DNA of 64,000 bases from Thamnaconus septentrionalis (taxonomy: Eukaryota; Chordata; Actinopteri; Tetraodontiformes; Monacanthidae): NCBI GenBank assembly GCA_009823395.1, contig CM020506.1:1353501-1417500 (forward strand), in the 5' to 3' direction. The notes below the pieces were generated by a model. It did not search any database. It was given only the letters and a program-made list of their open reading frames with translations, and had not been told where the DNA came from. The translations under genes and the position numbers were made by a program. Shown one piece after another: positions 31,201-38,071 of this stretch (positions are counted from its first letter, which is position 1; each line of letters begins with the position of its first letter).

Positions 31201-34200
31201 TTTTCTCTCGGCACGAAAGACCTGCAATAGGCAGAATATGAACTAAAGAACGTGTGAGGGGTGCGTCAGGAGAAAATATGCAGGCGGGCCCACGGTGTTG
31301 CACTCCAGAAGCGTGCTGAGGGTAAATAGCTTGCGGCAGGTGCTACACAACAGCGTGCGCTGTGTGTGCCGTTATCGGAATGCTGATAACATGACTTGAC
31401 TTCGCTGCTGCTGCTGTTAACAAGCAGAGGGTTCACGCTGTGTTGGAGTCGTGAGGTTGGGCGCGGACATCATTAAAAGCAGCGTGTTGGCGTGGTAATA
31501 TTGATCAGCCCATTAATTTGGAGCAGCAATTAAAACATCAGGGTTTAAGTCAGCCATTGATTTAATGGGTCAGTCTGTAAAAGGTATTGAAATATAATTG
31601 GCATAAATGAAAGGCTCTGCTATCACTGAACTGCCATACCATGGAATCGACCTGTAATTTTGAAAAACTGGATATTTTTTATTTGCATATGCATGCATAA
31701 TATTAAGCATACATGTGGGGCCGTGTGGGATGCACACGAGCTAAGATGACAGGAAATATCTGAAATGCCATTGGCCACAAATAAATGAAAAGCCCTATCC
31801 GTGTGGGTAATACGCTCCTCTGCCTAAACCAACCCCACCTCTGCCCTGCCGTTATGTTATCGCTTACATCCTCCGCATCACAAAATGTTTAATGGCTTCT
31901 TGCTGGACGGATTTGTTGTCGTATCAGCCAGACACTCCATTAAACTTAAGAATGGAGCTTTGTCAGTTAATTGGAAGATGAAGTGCTTTCATTCTGCGTT
32001 TTGCTTTGTCCACGTAATCTCAAACAGGCTCTTAAATGAAGCACAAATGAACTTTTGCTTATCCCATCTTAGCGCTAAATTTCTCTTACACATGCAGTGC
32101 CGCAGGGTTTTTCCTGCTTTGTGCGACTTATTTCTTACATTCCTGGCAACGGTTCGTTCGAACTCTTGTTGTGACCACCTCACCGACCACCTGTTTCCTC
32201 ATGCATCCTACATTCCTTTACATTTAAACATATGGCGTCGTCCTTTTCATTGATGGAGAGAGTTTGGTAAGTTTGAGGGTAAACTGGTCTTGTTGAAAAT
32301 GGAAATAGTTTGAACACTAGTTTGACAATTATCACAAATGTATCGTCTGTGTCAATAAATGTTTATAAATTCAACATCGTAAAACCGCATTTTGACCCTT
32401 TTCTACATAAATGGTCTGTAATTGAAACTTCCAATGGACTATTTTCTATTATTAGATTGCTCAGGTAACATTATCCACAGTTACGTCTCAATTACTGGTT
32501 TGTACATAACAATTCCAGCAATCCTGCATACTGCAGTGCATTCCAAAACTTCAATCTCCTTACGTAAAAGCTATCAGAGACTGGTGATGACATTAAGTGA
32601 TCCTGGAAGGGTGTAAGATTTCATAGATGTAAATTTCAGCTGCTGCACCTTTTTGTAACTAGGTTCGAAGAGGTCATTGAGATTGATTTTATTTGTTTAT
32701 TAATGTCAAGAGTCATGGTTGGTATTTCAATCAAAATGGTCTGTCTTAATATGATTTTCTCACATTGATAGAGAAGGAGAACCTATCCCTGCTCACTCTA
32801 ATAGCTCTTTTTTTATATACTGGTGGCTTCAGAAATTCCCAAAACATTAATTGTCTTAAAAATACAGGAAATCCAGAGACACACAAGGGCCTAAAAACTT
32901 TCAGAGATTTTAGATATCACTTCATTTAAACACCAAACGTCAATTTACATTTACTTGTTGTGATCAGAGCCAAGTTAGGCTCCATATGACTGGCAAATGT
33001 GAAAATGAAAGTGAATTTCAGGGTACCCTTCATTGCGCAGAACAGCAACCTTGAATAAGGTTTATTCATATAATTGGTTTAAATCGTGGATTTTTATGGT
33101 AAAACAATGAAAACTAAGCGGTTGGAGGGTATAAACCACTGCCGTTTCAACTTGTTGTATTTTATGTAACTTTTGTTTTAGGGGACTTTTCCTATATCCG
33201 TCAGCCTGGAGACTGGATCATCATCACTTCACCACAGTGACAGTCACTTGGTTTCTTGTCTACTTCGCTCAAAGATAAAAACCTTTCCATGTCGCTTTAA
33301 AATGGCGGGCAGGATTTTTGCGAAAGGGTCACTCTCATCAATCATCCTGTGCCGTCACTTCCTGTCCAATCATTGGCCTGCACTCTGTTGACGTAATATT
33401 TTGGGCTTGACTGGGCTCGATTGGTGCTCCGGCTGAGTGGGTACTACCACCCGAAGGAAATGCTACAAAACTGAGCAGAGCCAAGTAGGTGCTAGCGTAA
33501 AAGCCCCATTCGAGATGTTCCGGCAGAGAAGGTTCACTTATTCAGACTGAACTGTGCCAACACATCGAACCCCATTAAAGTGTAGTTTTCCTTAAACTTG
33601 TATGCGGACACGTTAAAATCAAGCACCCGTCTCCGTCAACAACAGCGTCAAGTGAAAGTGGTCGTGAATGTCACAATGAAGTTCATCCGTTGCGACATTG
33701 AAAGTTTGAGCCATCCATCGACGGGTGGCTTCTTTCCAAGACAGACAGACGCCACATCAAACATGCAAACTCACCCAACATTTGTGTCATGCACTTTAAG
33801 AGAAGGTGAAACAGGGATGATGTTTTTGTAGTTTGTTTTTTTCAGAGAAAAATCGCATTTCTCTGTCGCGTACCTTTGTCGTCTGGGTGAACTCCTTCAG
33901 AAGCGTCGACTTAACAAGCAACGTGAACAGCAGGAGAGGGAACAGGACAGGTAAATTTTAATCCTGACAAAAGCACCATGGCAGGTTGGAACTTCGACAG
34001 GATTATAAGTATACAGTCAACACGCAACACCACAGAGTACAGGACAGTACAACCCAGCAAATGGGGAGCACGGAACGAGGACGTGACACACAGGGCAGAA
34101 CACAATATTCTGTGGCTCTCCGACATAATTGTTAGTCAGACAAAAAAATGGAATACCGTGTAGTTAGCAGTGCGTCGTGACAGCAGCGTGCGCATGTTTG

Positions 34201-35081
34201 GTGCCGTGCGGCTGATGACTATACTCATCTCCAAGCTTGGCTCAGGTGTTAAGCTCCCGGCTGACATCTCAGGATGGTTCCTGTGCGGTGCTCAAGATAA
34301 ATCCTCTGCAAAAACTTTATGGAAAAGATTCTTTTTCATTTCCCATGGAGATTCATTTGGTCTTCTGTGTTAAAGGGCGTCGCTTCGCTTTCAATCTTTT
34401 TCTTCGATGCGACACTCCTTCGTCCAAACTCGCCACAGTCGGCATAATTGCCGGGATGTCGTTCAGTGCCGGCAATTTGGATTTACAGAGAGCTAAAGCT
34501 TGACATCTTTCTGCCCTGGCATGCTATTATTCAGTGAATGTGATTTGCTGGCATCCTTGGTGGCTGTCACGACTGACATCTTCGTAATCCCATCCTGAGG
34601 AAGTTGACGCGTGATATGACAAACCACTTCGTAAAGATAATGGCAGGTAGAGGCTAATCTCCAAAGGTGGTGAATGTGCTTGCATGGGGGTTTTGACGAC
34701 ATCAAGGTGCTGCTTCGCTCAAAGCAGGGATGTAAGAAGAGAACTTGGGCACTTCTTTCCATTGTCCCCATACTGGACCTCTCTTTTCTTCGACAGATCC
34801 GTTCTGCTGATGACCACTTCTTGTATCTTGTGGTTGATCTTCCCAGATGTTTCCTTTTCTTGCAGGCTTCCTTGTCTTGTCCCGTTTGCCTTTACTTTGT
34901 TTCAAGATTAGTTTTGGGAGTCAACTGTAATCCTCCTCCTTCGTACGATACCAAGATTGAACTAATTGCAGGCGATGGCAGATGCCACACCTGAACCCTT
35001 TAACTGTCCTGACCTACGTGCTCTGCACTTACCTGCCTGCCCGGTGGCAGTCTGATCCGTCACCTTCGACCTCTTCCACAT
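16263..35081 (-). CDS. igfn1: IGFN1-like sarcomeric Ig/Fn3 protein, paralogue B (whole gene, 24 coding exons)
   Basis: Spliced minus-strand gene. Coding exons in order: 35033-35081, 29402-29521, 29067-29209, 28217-28316, 28072-28116, 26257-26290, 25944-26127, 25703-25816, 25433-25601, 24978-25250, 24085-24837, 23843-23932, 21103-21227, 20808-20949, 20348-20641, 19968-20264, 19468-19647, 19235-19363, 18856-19164, 18333-18418, 17972-18164, 17580-17876, 16360-16686, 16263-16267. They total 4458 nt, giving 1485 residues, with every junction in phase. Domains: Ig about 47-137, helix segment 164-225, Ig 226-319, Ig 320-410, Gly/Ala-rich 411-691, Ig 692-780, Ig 781-878, Fn3 879-977, 978-1080 and 1081-1183, Ig 1184-1276, Fn3 1277-1375, Ig 1376-1484. 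Exon lengths from the fourth Ig onward are identical to paralogue A. An extra exon near 22360-22473 may be used optionally. The first exon is placed by its similarity to the start of A; the rest is firm. Confidence 0.88.
16360..16686 (-). CDS. igfn1: Paralogue B exon 23 (C-terminal Ig domain)
   Basis: 327 nt as in A. Encodes EKFTVSVPPSKVCDLQCPPK, then GYECYMSCAIKGDPTPYVTW, ITNTCGVCSLLILRVGAKD and AECSTKLTVR. The CGVC motif and the ECYMSCA block are identical to A. Confidence 0.93.
16687..17579 (-). other. Intron of paralogue B with a 28-bp palindrome
   Basis: 893 bp, AT-rich. No exon or repeat family recognised apart from the inverted repeat at 17153-17180. Confidence 0.7.
17153..17180. repeat. 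Perfect inverted repeat, 13-nt arms with 2-nt spacer
   Basis: Left arm CTGAGGTGTCACA (17153-17165), spacer TC, right arm its exact reverse complement (17168-17180). It could form a hairpin or be a dimeric factor site; each arm contains AGGTGTCA, close to a T-box half-site. Confidence 0.85.
17580..17876 (-). CDS. igfn1: Paralogue B exon 22 (Fn3 domain 4)
   Basis: 297 nt as in A. Encodes DEPKPPGPVEVDENVPGTVT, VSWTASPDEKRDDRLHYLVS and REYQFRVYAKNDMGSSKPSE. Canonical donor GTAGGC where A has GCAAGT. Confidence 0.93.
17972..18164 (-). CDS. igfn1: Paralogue B exon 21 (Ig domain 6, second part)
   Basis: 193 nt as in A. Encodes ASPWPEITWQKDGGQISKKV and RSDTGIYTIIVKNIVGQETF to EIRVT. Confidence 0.93.
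18333..18418 (-). CDS. igfn1: Paralogue B exon 20 (Ig domain 6, first part)
   Basis: 86 nt as in A. Encodes RPRFTDAKIKSFMVVRAGNS and ARFNINFE. Confidence 0.92.
18419..18855 (-). other. Intron of paralogue B
   Basis: 437 bp. Nothing recognised beyond the splice sites. Confidence 0.7.
18856..19164 (-). CDS. igfn1: Paralogue B exon 19 (Fn3 domain 3)
   Basis: 309 nt as in A. Encodes HPGKVLDFKVTDSTYTNLSL, SWTKPKEVKGVEDEAKGYFV and LKSMAMYWVRAIATNDGGEG. Confidence 0.93.
19235..19363 (-). CDS. igfn1: Paralogue B exon 18 (Fn3 domain 2, second half)
   Basis: 129 nt as in A. Encodes KGFAVKDVVEGMEYEFRVSA and STPSEFVFARDPK. Confidence 0.93.
19468..19647 (-). CDS. igfn1: Paralogue B exon 17 (Fn3 domain 2, first half)
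   Basis: 180 nt as in A. Encodes YPGPPSAPKVVSAFKDCITL, SWSPPADTGGTNILGYNLEK and NPPEEMIR. Confidence 0.93.
19648..19967 (-). other. Intron of paralogue B
   Basis: 320 bp, no recognisable content. Confidence 0.7.
19968..20264 (-). CDS. igfn1: Paralogue B exon 16 (Fn3 domain 1)
   Basis: 297 nt as in A. Encodes DKPTPPMGPLEIVEASSSVI, FKWRPPKDSGGCKITNYILE and RRYCYRMRVETEMGTSELME. Confidence 0.93.
20348..20641 (-). CDS. igfn1: Paralogue B exon 15 (Ig domain 5)
   Basis: 294 nt as in A. Encodes PPRFDAEELEAFKAPVTVKK, YIGRDPIKVQWYLDGEELSD and LQRKDSGEVKIRLKNEFGTV. Confidence 0.93.
20808..20949 (-). CDS. igfn1: Paralogue B exon 14 (Ig domain 4, second half)
   Basis: 142 nt as in A. Encodes IKSSEGITISKEGTFHKLKI and EEYAGKYKFEADGRKTEAVI. 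The F-strand Cys seen in A (KYRC) is Phe here (KYKF), so this domain loses its disulfide pair in B. Confidence 0.92.
21103..21227 (-). CDS. igfn1: Paralogue B exon 13 (Ig domain 4, first half)
   Basis: 125 nt as in A. Encodes DPGVHFHAGLSDCNVNVGEA and LQCKLSSEECEGIWYKDGDE. Confidence 0.92.
21228..23842 (-). other. Large intron of paralogue B (with candidate optional exon)
   Basis: 2.6 kb between the end of the low-complexity region and Ig domain 4. AT-rich with T tracts near 22277-22304. The only exon-like content is at 22360-22473. Confidence 0.6.
22360..22473 (-). CDS. igfn1: Candidate optional or duplicated exon of paralogue B
   Basis: A 114-nt stretch that would keep the frame, using acceptor ATGCTGCAG and donor GTAAGA. 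It encodes a Gly/Ala-rich part and ends CSRRAQRGPLILQTVS, resembling RKGPLVPETVV at the end of the linker exon of A. The polypyrimidine tract is poor and an upstream acceptor would break frame, so it may be a relic of an exon duplication or an alternative exon. Confidence 0.35.
23843..23932 (-). CDS. igfn1: Paralogue B exon 12 (90-nt exon absent as a separate exon in A)
   Basis: Encodes GDDDETTDQEGGKKGKRQRK and RHVQLEETVV, phase 1 at both ends, donor GTAAGA, acceptor ACGGACAG. The acidic-then-basic order and the closing ETVV match the last part of the single linker exon in A. Confidence 0.82.
24085..24837 (-). CDS. igfn1: Paralogue B exon 11 (Gly/Ala tandem-repeat linker, 251 residues)
   Basis: Starts NKDSKKGKRGARKTTMAGGG, runs through a predicted helical Ala/Glu/Lys stretch, a KTKKK cluster, a Gly/Ala region with hexapeptide AGVAGA repeats and AAGG tetrapeptide repeats, then an acidic part (DEEYDSFEDSDEELE) and a Gly/Lys tail ending GEM. 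In phase with both neighbours (753 nt). Repeat units at DNA level are 18 and 12 nt, so length polymorphism is likely. Confidence 0.88.
24264..24384 (-). repeat. Coding minisatellite inside paralogue B exon 11
   Basis: Plus-strand 12-nt units CTGCTGCTCCAC or CTGCTGCTCCCC (about 24264-24320) and 18-nt units CTCCAGCCACACCTGCTG (three copies, 24331-24384). They encode the AAGG and AGVAGA repeats. Confidence 0.85.
24978..25250 (-). CDS. igfn1: Paralogue B exon 10 (Ig domain 3)
   Basis: 273 nt as in A. Encodes VPEVDFAVKIHEVKASERED, LFQCVLTTPMDEIKWTGKN and LPLDAGIYAAVAGIKSCNAW. Confidence 0.93.
25433..25601 (-). CDS. igfn1: Paralogue B exon 9 (Ig domain 2, second half)
   Basis: 169 nt. Encodes NGVMVPFSLEDSESMKHSLK and EDAGLYSVDVEGVNVFSTDF. 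Two residues longer than A in one loop. Confidence 0.92.
25703..25816 (-). CDS. igfn1: Paralogue B exon 8 (Ig domain 2, first half)
   Basis: 114 nt, phase 0/0 as in A. Encodes FVSQISTLKHIDVKDDNCAT and DLKDPSSKVFLYK. Confidence 0.92.
25944..26127 (-). CDS. igfn1: Paralogue B exon 7 (MyBP-C M-domain-like helix segment)
   Basis: 184 nt as in A. Encodes EEKVWEILLSADKKDYERIC and AEYGITDFRGMLKKLTEMKK. Closest of the two paralogues to the MyBP-C pattern VWEIL...YERIA-x-QYGVTDLRGMLK. Confidence 0.93.
26257..26290 (-). CDS. igfn1: Paralogue B exon 6 (34-nt linker exon)
   Basis: Encodes VTAFRKKLKK between split codons; phase 1 start, phase 2 end as in A exon 6. Acceptor CCCCAG, donor GTAAGT. Confidence 0.82.
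26291..28071 (-). other. Intron of paralogue B with a LINE fragment
   Basis: 1.8 kb. 26291-27450 is AT-rich without recognised content; 27460-27960 is a decayed LINE piece; an A tract lies at 28030-28052. Confidence 0.6.
27460..27960 (-). mobile_element. Decayed non-LTR retrotransposon (RTE-like) reverse-transcriptase fragment
   Basis: On the minus strand one frame reads RLHQGSVLSLFLIAMVI, then one in-frame stop, then FADDTVICSEW (about 27687-27719). LHQGS...FADD is the reverse-transcriptase core of RTE-type fish LINEs. The copy is truncated and interrupted, so it is not functional. Exact family and ends are uncertain. Confidence 0.7.
28072..28116 (-). CDS. igfn1: Paralogue B exon 5 (45-nt linker exon)
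   Basis: Encodes VGFTMSKEGQKTEVE, matching A exon 5 (VGYKKNKAMQQ) in place and phase. It contains an ATG that could be mistaken for the gene start, but an acceptor (TTTCAG) precedes it and four upstream exons are conserved. Confidence 0.83.
28217..28316 (-). CDS. igfn1: Paralogue B exon 4 (Ig domain 1, second half)
   Basis: 100 nt as in A. Encodes FPKVTPEDADTYKCFAANEY and GRAVCTAVLNVIK; the F-strand DTYKC is intact. Confidence 0.92.
28317..29066 (-). other. Intron of paralogue B
   Basis: 750 bp. No repeat family or exon recognised. Confidence 0.65.
29067..29209 (-). CDS. igfn1: Paralogue B exon 3 (Ig domain 1, first half)
   Basis: 143 nt, two codons longer than A. Encodes GKFAVFKAIVVGTPTPTVTW and IHFLTDVCIQKYDETSREH. 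As in A, the B-strand Cys is replaced by Ala (FKAI). Confidence 0.9.
29402..29521 (-). CDS. igfn1: Paralogue B exon 2 (N-terminal family signature)
   Basis: 120 nt. Encodes IRKKSKVPGVMITQFLEELP and EGMSTPDFTRKPIALTIQE; almost identical to A exon 2. Confidence 0.92.
29620..29830. repeat. Repeat-like sequence in paralogue B intron 1
   Basis: Begins with the AAAGGTGCAGTATGTGAAAC type of sequence often seen in dispersed fish repeats and includes a T tract at 29691-29707. Assignment is by memory of such repeats and is weak. Confidence 0.3.
30934..30954. repeat. (TG)n microsatellite
   Basis: About ten uninterrupted TG units inside intron 1 of paralogue B. Confidence 0.9.
33390..33515. repeat. Possible non-autonomous DNA-transposon remnant
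   Basis: Contains GGGCTCGATTGGTGCTCCGG, CTGAGTGGGTACTACC and GAGCAGAGCCAAGTAGGTGC, a wording seen in dispersed fish elements with inverted GAGCCGAGT-type ends. No clear terminal repeats or target duplication found. Confidence 0.3.
35033..35081 (-). CDS. igfn1: Paralogue B coding exon 1 (start)
   Basis: Encodes MWKRSKVTDQTATGQA and ends in phase 1 at donor GTAAGT. Joined to exon 2 it gives GQ-A-GIRKKSKVPGVM, parallel to GQ-VRIKKKSRVPGVM in A. The shared M-x-K...TA-x-GQ pattern, correct phase and strong donor place the start here, 5.5 kb upstream of exon 2. Confidence 0.75.
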
Positions 35082-35117
35082 CTTGGATTCAACTCGAGCT
35101 CTGCTGGATCAGAATCT
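35082..35117 (-). other. igfn1: Paralogue B 5' UTR part of coding exon 1
   Basis: Acceptor GTTGCTGCAG lies 36 nt before the ATG, so as in A there should be an upstream noncoding exon. I could not place it or the promoter. Confidence 0.5.
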
Positions 35118-36202
35118 CTGCAGCAACCAAAAGACAAACAAAATACAACATTTTAAATACTTGGCATCTTATACAATAATGACTGATAATAATCACTCTG
35201 GTGTTTGACTGCTTTTGGCGAGCTTGACGCTCCAGTTTTGTCACCTGCTGGCTAGTGTTGGTCCTGAATTGTCTTCTCAAACAGCTGTGACTCAAAGTTC
35301 TTTGACAAATTTATTCTTAAACTTTCAAAGGCAAATCCTCAGGTTAGATGATGTTTCAAGCAGCAGGCTGCAGTAACTCTAACCGGTCAGTGAGAGGCAG
35401 CAGCCAGTGTAATTTACAGTATGAAGTGGTCTCATTTCTAGAATCCTTTTGGGCCATATGTTAATTAAGCAAGGAATTTGCTACAGCCTTAAATAAACTG
35501 GCTAAGCAGTGGAGCTGAGTGTTAAAGTGGTATCCAAACCACCTCACAGTCTGGGTCAAGTTAGGTGAGTTACTGAGCAAAAACAAATATGACCCCAGGG
35601 AGAAAATTACTCACCATGAGCCAGTTTTATGTTTTTCCTCAGAGACAAGCAAATTAGGATTTTTTTTCTTTTTTTTTTTTTTTTTCTGTTCAAGCAGCGG
35701 GTGTGATATGCCACTCAGGGTGACCAAACTGACTCACCGGATATGTTTTTTAACCATTAAATGAGTCACATTTCTGCGATGATGAAAGGCTGCATTTAGC
35801 ACGGTGCAAAATTTTGTGTTATTGAGAAACTTGATGTGATGACTCAAAAGGTATTAAGCTGCTCATTGGTCAGGGACTTGGAAGTGTGGGAGTTGATGAG
35901 CAAGAGGATATATTTTTAACCTTGCAGCTGAACATGGCGACTTTACAAAATAAGGACAATGTAAAGAGGTGAGCGGGTTCAATTCACTTGTAATGCAGAT
36001 GACATGATGGAAATGACGTCATCGACTGTTGACACAACCACGTTTTGATTTTTATCGTGTGTACATGGTGTCACTGATTAAATGCATTAAGTTTGCGTCA
36101 ATTTCTATCAGTCATACCAGTGTCTCAATATGAGAGATTCTAGCGAGTCTGCTTCCGTTGGTAGTTGGGAGTTATTTTAGTTGACAGATGAAAACATCTA
36201 AG

Positions 36203-36222
36203 TATATATATATATATATATA
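36203..36222. repeat. (TA)n microsatellite
   Basis: Ten TA units just upstream of the retroposon insertion. Confidence 0.9.
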
Positions 36223-36243
36223 ATATTATACTGTCTTAGCGAG

Positions 36244-36374
36244 GCCCTGCAATGAACTGGCGACTTGTCCAGGGTGCCACCCTGCCTTCGCCCTAAGACA
36301 GCTGGGAGAGGCTCCAGCAGACCCCCGTGACCCTGGATTGGAATAAGCGGGTATAGAAGATGAATGGATGGATG
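36244..36374 (+). mobile_element. 5'-truncated GATGGATG retroposon with intact target-site duplication
   Basis: Body reads GCCCTGCAATGAACTGGCGA, CTTGTCCAGGGTGCCACCCT, GAGAGGCTCCAGCAGACCCC, ending GAATGGATGGATG. It is flanked by TCTTAGCGAG on the left (36234-36243) and right (36375-36384), a perfect direct repeat showing retrotransposition. Confidence 0.85.
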
Positions 36375-38029
36375 TCTTAGCGAGCAACTTTTGCCAACAA
36401 ATTTAAAATGAACATTTATATTTGTTGTTGTATAATAACAACAGCAATAATAATCATATATGTTTCCTCAATACAAATGCAACCACCAAAGTGATCCTGA
36501 TGGTTTCATTTCTATTGCTAAAAAGAAACATTGCTGCCTAATTCCTGGGTGATTTAAGGTCTTCAGCAAATTCTGACACAAGTGAGCACATGAAGGAAAG
36601 AAAACTAGACTAGTTCTTGAGCCCAAAATAAAAGCCAACAACAATGTAGCTGCTCCTGAGTATAAACCTTTTCCGCCTGCTCAGTAGGTCGTTTTTTGGC
36701 AACTACCAAATCTCCACTGTACCTCACTGCAAACTTTGAACATTTCCACGCTGTCCCGGTGCCCTGCAGAAAATAGAGCGCGGCGCCTTGAAAAGTAAGT
36801 GTTTTATTTTTAGATGTACACATGCTGCAGCATATGCTAAGAAAGGTTCGGCGCTCCTGCAAGCAGTGTTGGCTCTCGACGCATCTTGAAAAGACACAGC
36901 GCATATGGTAAAAACAAAACAGCCTGCAACAAGATACATCTTGGCAGGAGTCCCTCAGCATTAAATGAAGCCCACTGCTCTCCCCTCCCACTAAATACTT
37001 TTGCCATTTTAGCTCATCACATTTATAGTTGCGTGTTTGGCTAATGCCTCCACCTCATATAATGAATCTTGACTTGCGGGGGAGGTGGCGTTGTAGACGG
37101 CATGTCAATAGACTCTTAGCGAGATTTTTGAGATTGTTGCTGCAGGCTACATTGCACCAAATCCTCTTGCCTTTAAAAAAAAAAAAAAGGGGGGAAAAAC
37201 CGCCATGCTAGATAATGTCATTATATATAACCAGTATGTAGGCAGGCTAGTTGTCACTGCGGGCAACATAACAAGTCGCCAGGCTTAAAATTAGAGACAG
37301 GCCATCTGAAATGTTGAAGCACTGTAGCATAAGGAATATAAAATCACCCCCAGTCGTCACTCAGAGTTTTCACTGACCTTTTTCTTCAGAACTTGGTCAG
37401 ATAGAGCTGATGTTATTTTGTGTCACGCACATGCATTTGTGGAGAGGAAAGCAGTTAAATGTGACTGCCGACCTTCTTATTTTACTTTAAAGATGTAGTA
37501 TGGCTGTGCATCTTTTGGGCCATGTTCACAAAATATTTCTGATTGATTTTTAGAAGTCGGCAGAAGCGCGTGGTTGCACTTCCTCTTCTGTCGGTGGATG
37601 TTTTATTTTCCGCCGCCAGCATTCACAATACTAACTGGGTACGGTACGGGTCAAGGCAACAGCGACCGTCTGCAGTTCATTAAATGGAAGGCCACACAGC
37701 AGCCGTAGCCACTTGAAGCAGGTGACTGCACTAAGGGCCGCAGACCTGGTTGCTTCTCGAATGTCCTTCACCGCTCACGTCAACGCCCACAAATGAACGC
37801 GGCTTCAGCTGTGGAATTTAGTTGAGAGCCAGGCCCTGCTCGTCATCTTGTGTTCAACTGGCAACGATGATGCAGAAGAACACTTCTGCAAGCCTTTTTC
37901 TTTGTTTTTTTTTTCTTTTTGATCGAGCGCTCTCTTCTCTTCTACTCTTTAGTCTCGCCCCTGAAATTGAAGCTCTCCTGGACCTCTTGTGCCCAAGGTA
38001 TCTGCTTTTTGCAAGGAAAACAAACAAGC

Positions 38030-38032
<3 letters not shown>

Positions 38033-38068
<36 letters not shown>
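38033..38068. repeat. (AC)n microsatellite
   Basis: 18 AC units. Confidence 0.95.

Positions 38069-38071
<3 letters not shown>

Larger units (their letters stand above)
29522..35032 (-). other. First coding intron of paralogue B (5.5 kb)
   Basis: Long compared with the 114-bp equivalent intron in A. Holds a repeat-like stretch at 29620-29830 (starting AAAGGTGCAGTATGTGAAAC), a (TG)n tract at 30934-30954, a GC-richer part at about 31090-31560 with ATTAA and GATAA-type motifs that could be regulatory, and a transposon-like part near 33390-33510. No further coding exon seen. Confidence 0.55.

Noticed and set aside
5940..35081. Calling the genes mybpc1, mybpc2 or mybpc3
   Set aside because: The domain order is similar, but the VPGVMITQF(V/L)EELPEGM(S/T)TPDF signature, the extra Fn3 and the low-complexity linker fit IGFN1.
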